64,000 nt of DNA. Source: Diploscapter coronatus. Lineage: Eukaryota; Nematoda; Chromadorea; Rhabditida; Rhabditidae. The stretch spans positions 67,781,249 through 67,845,248 of the forward strand of contig OZ038423.1 in the NCBI GenBank assembly GCA_964036155.1, in the 5' to 3' direction. The notes under the pieces are model-generated. The model had not been told where the DNA came from, searched no databases, and saw only the letters and a list, made by a program, of their open reading frames with translations. Of this stretch, positions 55,924 to 64,000 are shown piece after piece; the first letter of the stretch is position 1; each line of letters begins with the position of its first letter. The position numbers and the translations under genes were made by a program.

Positions 55924-58008
55924 GTTTTCCAGCATGTTTGTTTATTTTTAATTAAAAACCATAATAACCTTAATCACATGAAAACTTCTATGAAGCTGCA
56001 CAAAGTCCAGTGAAATAAAAAAAACGGGAAAAATCTATCATAAACTCGTTCCTCATTTTCTTTTATCCGCATGAAGAAAGCGTTAGTCAATTTATATCTC
56101 AAGTATCTATGAAAGACGTCTGCGGTTTTTACTGAAATTATCGGTTCATAGCTGGTAGCAAATTTTTAAACCTTTTTATCCTAAAGATAAATACATTTGA
56201 AATCAAAATGTGCAAATCAATGAAATTTTTATTCCATGGCTAACTATATATCTTATTTTTTCAATTCGAACGTATATGATTCAAGAACGATTATGTTTTC
56301 GATTCGACGCTCAATACGGTCATTTACCAGATCGATCCGGTAGGATATTGACGATTATTGAGTGATAGTTAAAAAGCTCCTTGATAATTGTATCATCGAT
56401 AGAATTAAGGCAAATTCCTACGTAGATGATTATCAAAGACAATTATTCATACAAATGCACAATATCTCGGTTCATAGATTGACTAATCCCACCTCAAATA
56501 CTCGTTCGGAAGGACGCATCTTTCTAAAGACAAAGGATCTGCTGTCTTGGGATTTACGGATTAACTTCATCCCTATTTAATCTATCCTTTTGATTGGGAC
56601 AATATTTGTGGCACGGTCAAGCGTGGCAACTGGTAACAGGTGGATTGTTTGTAAATTTAGTCTTTTTTAAAATCTATTCTTTCGTATCGATAGAGGATTC
56701 ATACATTTTCAGTAAATGTGGATTTTTTAGCTCCAGGATAGCGTAAACATTATTATATCAAAAGTTTAGCTAAATATTATGTTTCTTAAAATCATACCTT
56801 ACACCTCAAGTTTACCCCCATTCTTTCACACTGTAAATAGCAGTTGTGACTGACCTCCCATTGGGGCGAAACTTCACACTCAATTACTTCTCATCCCTCG
56901 CCAAATTTGCTCCAAAATTCTGCATTCTTCAAAAGATTGAACGTGTTAATGCTATAAATATTCGAGCGGCATTCTTTCAGTTTATCTGGCAACAAAAACT
57001 TGCCGCTTCTGGGTGTGAAAATGATGTTCTAAACATTCTTTATTGAACGATTTTTTTTCATATTTTTTCACATCAGGTTAAAACTTATTCGCATTTTTAA
57101 TTTAAAATTAAATTATGACAGCTAAATTTTAAATTGAATGAGAAATTCCATAAATTAACCATAATTGACTTGTTAGAAGGAAAAAAACAATAGTCCTTCA
57201 TTTTAACGCACTGGATTTGCTCGCTTATCTCAATTGGATCTACAAGTGACTCTTTGCACCTGTAGCATCAATTTTTCCTGTGCGATTTACAAGATTAATT
57301 AGGTTTATCCAGGATAATTGCAAGAAATAACCAAATTTAGCGCTTTTTGAGACAATGAATAGATAAATTAAGATCGAATGGCATCTAGATTCTTACACTC
57401 GGCATAAAATTTGGATGTCTATTCTATAGGTTTCAGAATTTTCCATTTTGCAATATTATTATTATTATTTCAAAACACTGATTGACCTTTTTTATTATCA
57501 TTCCCGATAAATTATTCATTTCAATCTAATGCTTCGAAAAATTTCACATTATCTTGTAAAAATTTGTCACTGTACTGTATTTTCTGTCAAAATATTAGCG
57601 GTTTTAAAATAATTTCTCTTTCCATTCTCATCCTTTGCTCATTATTATTGGCATTTGTTTCTGTGCTCATTCGTCTATTTCCCGAATCCTCGTTAATTTA
57701 TTCCACCTTTCCCCAGCTCAGATTTCGTTCCCCTAGCCTAAAAGGATGGGTAAAATATGGGAATAAAGAGACAAAGTCAAGCCTAATTAGTGCCTTCTCT
57801 AAAGGGCTACTGTATTTGTCTAGCTCAAAGATTTAATGGGTTGGCCCCGCCTCTTTCTGGGGATTTCAGGAAAAAGGTATGCTGATGGCGAGATTTGTCG
57901 GATGCCTATTCGGTCAACTGTGATTCGAGAACCTAATCCGAAAAGAGATATTCGAAGCTCAAATTATCGCCTCAAGTTCGGCTCTTCGTTCGGAAGGGAG
58001 AAAGACCA
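55924..58008. other. Intergenic interval upstream of the SIX gene
   Basis: No gene was recognised; ORFs at 56362-56580, 56846-57046 and 57564-57836 lack family features. Just before the SIX start, 57835-57900 is GC-richer (GGCCCCGCCTC) and contains GGGGATTTCAG, followed by a short upstream ORF (57876-57921) that could damp translation if included in the mRNA. Confidence 0.4.
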
Positions 58009-60012
58009 ATGACATTCTACAGCCCTGAGCAGGTCAGGTTGATTTTGATTTTTCTTTTTAATTTTTTCTCCAGAATCTTTATTAGAAATACTTTTGCCTA
58101 TCTTTTGATTTTTTTCCATTAGATTTCGACTTTCTTGAAACATGCTTTTCTCGTAGTTTTAAGATAATGCTTATGAATCTTATGAATTTGAGAATTCCAT
58201 TATTATTATTAGGTGTTTGATATGAAATTGCCTACATTTTATGAAAACTAGTGCCAGATAAATTCTGTTGTAATTTATTCGCCTATGATTAGGTTCTTTT
58301 GAAAAGTAACTTGATCAAATATTTTCAGCTCGACGCGATATGCACGGCGCTTTATCAAGCTCGAGATGGCGCTCAGCTCATCTTTCTGTTCAACCAAATT
58401 GGCGACAGCTATATTTGGCAATCGCAAAATATCGCTTTAGGTAAGTTTACAAATTTTTCTAGATTTGTTCGCCATTTTTACTTTAATGTTATTCCGTAAA
58501 ATTTTGTAGTTATCGTTTCAGATATGTTTCAACATTTTCTAGATTAGGTTCACTGGTTTTTACTTGATTTTACTAGCCTTCTCGGATGACCTTTCAACAT
58601 TTTACAAAATTATAATCCGGAGATTTTTACCTAGTAATTTACCTCTTTTCTGCTTCTTCAATTTATCATAGAATCCGAATTATTGTAGATATTCATCTAG
58701 AAAGAATGAACACCTTTAAATTACGATTGCAATTTCAGCCTACATCTACGCGCTCTATCATTCTGAATCATTCGATCGGCTATTCGATATTATCGCTCAG
58801 GGCAAATTTCATGAACGATATTACAAAGACCTTCAGGATATTTGGTACAAGGCGAGATATAAGGAGGTGTCATTTTATGATTTATTTTAAACATTTTCAA
58901 CTTTTGATATTAAATATTTAAAAGAAGAATCTTAATTTTATTCTATTATTTTCATGTCAGAGATTTCGAAAATGCCCGATTTTCTAGCTTAAAAATGAGA
59001 TTCCAGAACGAAACGAAGCGCGGCAAAGAATTAGGTGCTGTCGAAAAATACCGACTACGACGAAAATATCCCCCTCCGTCTTCAATTTGGGACGGACAGG
59101 AAACCGTCTATTCGTTCAAGGAAACTAGTCGGAAGGTTAAATTTTTATTTTTCTTCGCTTTTCTGAAATCTCAATTTACAGTACCTCAAACAATATTATC
59201 TCCAAAATCAATACCCTACGATGGAGCAGAAACGGGATATTTCGAGGGTTACTGGGCTGGAGATTACACAGGTTGAACAATTGAATATGGTTTAAGAATT
59301 TTAACGACGATTCATAAATACGTTATTTTAGCAACCCATTTACGGTTTAGTGTATTTATCCCTAGAGCAGCATTATGTTCAACAAATTTAAAAACTCGTT
59401 TATTAATTCATAGGATAATACTTCATGACAACTACTGTTATCTAAATCTCAATCTTTTTACGAAAAAATTCTGCATTAAAACTCGAAGAAAACTTTCAGA
59501 TCTCGAATTGGTTCAAGAACCGTCGGCAGCGGGCTAAATCGGTGATTCCCTCAAATGGGAACGGAAATTCCTGCCAGATGAACTCGAATATCTCACTGAA
59601 TCTGCAACGAATCCAACAGCTACACTTGCAAGCCGCATACAGGTAGTTATAAAAATGGGACTTTTGAAATAACATTACTTAACTCTAATTAATCTCCCTA
59701 TATTTCGTTTTGAAATATAAAATGGCGTTTTCCAATGAATCTACTTACAGTAATCTGCCTCTAAATATGTCAACCTCTACAATGAACACGGTACCTTTGT
59801 ACTCGTCTCCTTGTAAGTTTTTTGCTACATCATTTCAAGTTATATTTCAGAAATAAAATACCAAGTTTCATTAGGCTATAGCTTTCATGATATTCTATCT
59901 ATTCTAAATTTTACTATGTTTTAGGAATTCAATTTGTATTATAGTATAAATTTTTTTTATTTCAATTTATCACTTGTTTTCAGCATCCCACGACTCTCCA
60001 AAGTCATCCTGA
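58009..60012 (+). CDS. SIX-family homeodomain transcription factor, 8 exons, 238 aa
   Basis: Exons: 58009-58032, 58329-58440, 58739-58866, 59007-59135, 59182-59271, 59500-59642, 59751-59812, 59984-60012, phase-consistent. Residues 5-115 form a divergent SIX domain ([60 protein letters not shown] then IWDG). The homeodomain follows at about 119-178, starting [12 protein letters not shown] and with recognition helix [12 protein letters not shown]. The WFKN signature and the Asn that contacts DNA are intact. ETVY at the homeodomain start is closest to SIX4/5 (in nematodes, unc-39/ceh-35), while the neighbouring residues also resemble SIX1/2. The subfamily is therefore open. SIX proteins act in the nucleus, often with Eya, in mesoderm, pharynx and neuron specification. 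The C-tail is short and Ser/Asn-rich. A signal AATAAA is at 60100-60105. Confidence 0.9.
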
Positions 60013-60105
60013 TGTCGTGAAATTTCGATTTCACGAAAAATCAATTAATATAGTCAAATTTATCTCGATGATGTAAAAAATTGAAATATTTTAAGTAAAA
60101 ATAAA

Positions 60106-60873
60106 TCGCTTTTCTGAATTATGTTATGTGCCAATTATTAGTAATTGAGATGTTAGATGTCAAATTTAGATAGCATGACTCTAGGACAAAATAATGTGTG
60201 AACAGATGTTGTGAAATTTTAGGATATGACTAATTTTCTTATTTAGAAATATTCAAAGCAAAGAAGTCTTTCAATAAATTTCATAAAAGTATCATAAAAA
60301 TCGGTTAAAGGACTATTTTCATGATTAAGATTTTTCCCATAACATTTACGCAACTCCAAAATTATTGGTAATTTTCTCATCCTGCTCTCAATTTTCAAGT
60401 CAAATTATTGCTTTCGATTCATTTCTGCAATTCTCGTGGTGCAATTGTTTTGTCGGCTCGTCTTTGACCAAAAGCAATTCAAAGAAAACGCTCGAAAAGC
60501 TAGCCAAAACATTATGGGATTAACAGGTTTAAGGGGGATTAGTCATAATTATTTGGAAAAAAAGAATTTAGCTTCCACCAAATTTATATCTTTCAACTTT
60601 TTCCTCAAATCATTTTCCTTCAAAAGTTTCATATTTCGGTAAATAAATTTCAGTTTCAATTACAAGAGTTGCTAAAAAAAATCATAATTTCCTAAAATTC
60701 CTTCCTCATCTTAACCCGGTAGGGTGCCGAATGGAGGAGAGAGCATGTCCTTGCTAAAGGCAGAGAATACTGTATCTATTGAACCCGATCAAGTAATGAC
60801 AATATTGGAATAGAACAATAGAGTTGTAGAAAATAAAATAGCATAACTATTCAAGATAATTTATTTAAATCGA
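60106..60873. other. Intergenic interval after the SIX gene
   Basis: AT-rich with one unremarkable ORF at 60436-60642. A slightly GC-richer patch at 60715-60775 has no recognisable structure. Confidence 0.4.
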
Positions 60874-61251
60874 TTAACAATCAAATTGTGCAAATGAGGA
60901 ACAATGTATCATCGTATGAGAATAGGAAAGCACCAATACCTTCTTCCTCTTATTCAAGGCGACAAATATAGACCTTAAGGCAGTCTTCAGACCTATGACA
61001 GGATTGTCGCTAAAATTATCAGTATTTTTATTACTTATATAACGATGACTTTTCTTATACCAAAATAGTAAAACGGATGCGAGTAGAACAGAAATAACTA
61101 AAATCTTCATCGCTAAATTATAACAGAACGACATGAATTCAAATCTTGACAATATGTCGTTTATAGCAATGTTATCCAGATTATTACTGTATTTTATACA
61201 TTCAATGAAATGCTCAATAAAATATGATATTAAAATATGTTTTTTTTTCAT
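60874..61251 (-). CDS. Possible short secreted peptide gene, uncertain structure
   Basis: The ORF contains an internal Met (61110 region) that starts MKILVISVLLASVLLF, a convincing signal peptide. Read straight through, it continues WYKKSHRYISN. A 49-base GT-AG intron (GTATAAG ... AATTTTAG) would instead splice to a Cys and then DNPVIGLKTALRSIFVALNK, an amphipathic cationic helix. Either way the mature product is small, basic and unrecognised. It sits on the same strand as the Cys-rich peptide gene about 270 bases upstream in transcript sense, so the two may be related small-secreted genes. Confidence 0.3.
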   Translation of the reverse strand: MKKKHILISYFIEHFIECIKYSNNLDNIAINDILSRFEFMSFCYNLAMKILVISVLLASVLLFWYKKSHRYISNKNTDNFSDNPVIGLKTALRSIFVALNKRKKVLVLSYSHTMIHCSSFAQFDC

Positions 61252-61322
61252 AATTTGTCTGTAGATGGAGAAATTTTTATCAACTGCTAAAAGTCAGGAT
61301 ATCTTCAAATTAAATGTATGGA

Positions 61323-61398
61323 AATAAAACGGCAACTCGTAGATAGCGAAATGGCGATATCCTCCGCTTCCTACGCTATTTCACCTTACTTCTCTACC
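61323..61398. repeat. Palindromic fragment related to 30906-31023
   Basis: CGGCAACTCGTAGATAGCGA resembles the left arm at 30904-30923, and GCGAAATGGCG pairs with CGCTATTTCAC across a 17-base loop. It looks like a diverged or truncated copy. Confidence 0.4.
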
Positions 61399-61519
61399 TA
61401 CACCAATTTTATCTGTTGCTCTCGTTATTTGGAAACCGCTAAATAGCAAAAAGTTTGATTTTACAAAAACAATTTACTCTCGTCTATAGTGAAAAATGGA
61501 GAAAAATTATAGATGATAA

Positions 61520-62148
61520 TTATCTGCCGCCAATGGAAGGCAGCCATGCATAGATTGGAGGCGACCATCCGTTCACTATGCAATTCACATAGCCCCGAGG
61601 TTGGGCCCAGCAATACGTGCCCGGAGGGCAAGTGTGATAAATATCGCAAGGGTTCGGGTACTAAATGGCACATTACGTAGAGAAATTGTTTATCCTTGAT
61701 GAGCACAACAGTGAAAAAATCTTGATACTTTGTGTGCAATATCATTACACATTGACGTAATCTATCTAACTGAACTTTGATGACTGCTATTTATGATTTA
61801 ATAATATGCCTTTCAAGTGCAAAAAAATTACAGAAATGAGCTGTTGAACTCAAACCAGATCTTCTCGGCGTATTTTGTAGCAATTTTCCAACAAAAACTT
61901 AATCTGCTAACCCCATCTCTATAATCTTTCACTGTCCGAAAAATTTACAAGAGTAACGAACAATTTAAACCAACTAAGTTAGGCGAAAGTAGCTCTATAA
62001 AGCAAATGCCAAGTATCTAGTATAATTTCAAGTTTATGCTCGATACTATATTTCCTAGATAGCAGCTTACTTCTAGGTATGGACGGGGACGAGAATAGAC
62101 CATTGCCAGCATGAGTGCTAGAAAAACGAGTAGAAATAACGATTTCAT
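61520..62148 (-). CDS. Small secreted Cys-rich peptide, 2 exons, 72 aa
   Basis: Exons in transcript order: 62148-62071 and 61660-61520, joined in phase 0. Residues 1-19 (MKSLFLLVFLALMLAMVYS) form a textbook signal peptide. The mature part starts RPRPYLE and contains four cysteines with spacing C-x5-C-x5-C-x9-C (CDIYHTCPPGTYC then AQPRGYVNC), giving two likely disulfides. The tail is aromatic and Pro-rich, ending LPSIGGR. The final Gly-Arg could be an amidation signal if a carboxypeptidase removes the Arg. I do not recognise the family. The pattern suggests an extracellular peptide (defence, venom-like or signalling), but no function should be assigned. The intron is 410 bases, long for such a gene. 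Confidence 0.6.
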
Positions 62149-63857
62149 CTTGAAAGATATGCGAAATCGATATGATTTCAAAGGATGAAAACAGGCTTTA
62201 TAAGCATTTTATCGCAGCTATTGAATTTCGATTTAAAAGAATTATTTTGAATTTTAATAAACTTGTCATAATATTGCATTATTGATCGATTTATACACTA
62301 CTTTCATAACCATATAGACCCCCTATTTTCCTGTTCCAGGCAAATATGCAATTGATGAAACTTCTTCTGTGGATAGAGTTATTGAGCTCCTTGAATAACC
62401 CCCATATATCAATTTTCGGGATGATTTGACTATCTACAGTATGCACAGAGTTATGGTAGTCATTTTGAGCCTGTTCATAAATACAGGGACCTCTACGAAT
62501 TGTTTGCTCCCTACCCGCAAAACAAGAGATAGTTCGGTCCAAATTTTGTCACATATTTACTGGTATATCCTTCATATATCCCCAAAATTTCAGGCTAATT
62601 CGATTTATAACAACGTATTCACGGCATACCTAAGGAGCACGATCGTCAGAAACTTCGTGCGACCTACTCCCCGTATATTTTTGCGTCTGACGAAAATGCT
62701 CCCCAGGTCTGCTTCCAGCGCTTGTGCAATGAAGCCAAACACAAATCTCAACGCAGGGGATCGTCTTGTTAAACTAAAGGTTCAGCACCATTGAATCGAC
62801 TATTTGCATAGAAATATATCCAATACAAGCTGCAGTTAACTTCAATTGCATTGGAGCGCGTTTTCCATGAGCGTTGGCTTGTGAGGCGTCTTCGATATAC
62901 TAGAGAGAGAAGGTTGAAACAGGAAATGACTAGAGAGTAACTAATGGGGGTGTAAATTTTGTTAATTCTGATGTTGTAATTCTCCCATACGCTGCGTATT
63001 TCAACCTCAATTCAGTTTGGTTAGATTCAAGAGGTGATGCAAGCAATTCCCATTTGAAAACGTAAGTGTCGAAGTCTGAACCTTGATTATCAAGCGATAC
63101 AAAGACATAGAACACTCCTGTAATGGTAATGAAAAAGCAAACAGCTGCTAAGTTTTGCTGAATAACATTGACTAAGCAGGTGCAAAGCTGCAAAATTATT
63201 TTGGGAAAAGCGTAAACTATTCTCCAAGTTTAAAAAATCAAATTTTCATTGACAGATGTTATGAAATACCTTACTTTAGCATTGAATAAATTAATATAAA
63301 TGTTAGACTGAGACGAATCTATTATGCAGATTTTTTGGAATGAAATAACGCGAGTTTCTAGCTAAAAATGACTATAAAATACACTTTTTAGTTAAATAGG
63401 TTCAAGTTGAGTATTATCATCGCTATAAAAGTTCCAATTTTATATTTCAAAAATTTAATAGCTATACTAAGGAATAATTTTTGATACTGTTATTCATGAA
63501 CTGCGATAATACCACATTCGTAGGTAAGAATACGATCTCGAATATATTAGTGGTGTTATGTCATTGTTTGTCCCCCCGAATTTTAAGCACCAGTCTAGAT
63601 AAATTCGATAAAATTCATAAATGTCATTAGAAATTGCAGTTGATTACATGCTTGAAAATAGGAACCAGTAATCCCTTTGCTTTCCAATAAAATTTAACTC
63701 TTAATATAGAGTCATTGATAGATTAAAACTTACTTCCAGCTATAATTTATCATTATTAAACTGCGTCTAAAATATATCATCAAAATACAATTAGAATAAA
63801 TTTCTTTAAAAGTATACGCTAAATATCAATTATTAAACCAAAGTTGTAGATTTTGAC
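62149..63857. other. Interval with unrecognised ORFs and a repeat copy
   Basis: ORFs on both strands at 62291-62794 overlap the dispersed repeat and are unlikely to be genes. A minus-strand ORF at 62930-63193 has one hydrophobic segment and a polar tail with an NQT site. It follows a TTTTGCAG acceptor but matches nothing I know, so I leave it as an unclassified candidate. Confidence 0.35.
62621..62711 (-). repeat. Dispersed repeat, copy 2
   Basis: The reverse complement begins CAGACCTGGGGAGCATTTTC and ends CTGACGATCGTGCTCCTTAG. It aligns with copy 1 at 22488-22573. Flanks of the two copies differ, so the unit is about 90 bases. Confidence 0.6.
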
Positions 63858-64000
63858 ATGGATACTTATCATAAGCTAAAAACAACCATGATAATATTAC
63901 TAACTTTTATAATTCCCGTAATAATAATCCATACATTCTATGTTATGTCGATTAATATTCTAAGGAAAGATACACTAGTAAGTTAAAATTTTAAATGATT
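63858..64000 (+). CDS. First exon of a membrane protein, truncated by the window edge
   Basis: ATG at 63858 opens a 40-codon exon (63858-63977). It ends at a near-consensus donor CTA|GTAAGT. The peptide MDTYHKLKTTMIILLTFIIP continues as one strong transmembrane helix and a basic loop (VMSINILRKDTL). This is the layout of the first exon of many nematode chemoreceptor 7TM genes, but one helix cannot fix the family. Confidence 0.4.

Noticed and set aside
62291..62542. Minus-strand ORF of 83 codons
   Set aside because: No motif, no splice context, and it overlaps the opposite-strand ORF equally well; likely chance.
62426..62794. Plus-strand ORF of 122 codons and an alternative frame with a Cys-rich end
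   Set aside because: It overlaps the dispersed repeat also found at 22.5 kb, where the frame is not kept. No acceptor enters the Cys-rich frame.

Overview
The window is nuclear DNA of a nematode (class Chromadorea). It is AT-rich, with short GT-AG introns ending in TTTTCAG, near-perfect acceptors just upstream of several start codons (spliced-leader trans-splicing style), and nematode-typical gene content: a compact actin family, FMRFamide-like peptide receptors, Sra-type chemoreceptor remains and a C-type lectin. Genes are more intron-rich than their Caenorhabditis elegans counterparts (six-exon actins, an 11-exon DPAGT1, a 17-exon CCT7), so a less derived rhabditid or a diplogastrid-like lineage fits. 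I cannot name the species. From memory, the C. elegans homologues of the actin cluster, cct-7, the DPAGT1 gene and the SIX genes all lie on chromosome V, which would make this a piece of that ancestral linkage group.

Layout. 0.5-0.8 kb: a small unrecognised minus-strand ORF. 1.06-4.2 kb (+): a 12-exon FMRFamide-peptide-receptor-like GPCR with a foldback element in its last intron. 5.1-19.5 kb: three actin genes, two on the minus strand (5.1-6.5 and 13.6-15.0) and one on the plus strand (18.1-19.5), separated by 7 kb and 3 kb of non-coding DNA. They share exon structure, and even intron sequence, in a mosaic pattern. 23.9-25.5 kb (-): an Sra/Srab-like seven-transmembrane chemoreceptor that looks broken. 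26.8-27.9 kb (-): a six-exon, extremely histidine- and serine-rich protein carrying two EF-hand-like loops whose acidic ligands are largely His or Ser. 31.5-35.2 kb (-) and 35.8-41.2 kb (+): a head-to-head pair, DPAGT1 (the first enzyme of N-glycan precursor synthesis) and chaperonin subunit CCT-eta, sharing a 600-base promoter. 41.2-50.3 kb: gene-poor, with an SL1-like 20-mer and a MADF-like ORF. 50.4-53.0 kb (+): a second peptide-receptor-like GPCR. 54.1-55.9 kb (+): a mucin-linked C-type lectin. 58.0-60.0 kb (+): a SIX-family homeobox gene. 60.9-62.1 kb (-): one or two short secreted-peptide genes. At the right edge the first exon of a membrane protein begins.

Functionally these are independently acting loci: muscle and cytoskeletal actin, protein folding and glycosylation housekeeping, neuropeptide reception, surface or immune lectin, and a developmental transcription factor. 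The least conventional items are the His-rich EF-hand-like protein, the actin gene-conversion mosaic, the orphan SL1-like sequence, and a short dispersed repeat with diverged copies at 22.5 and 62.6 kb. No coding exon was recognised in about half of the window, and I say so region by region.
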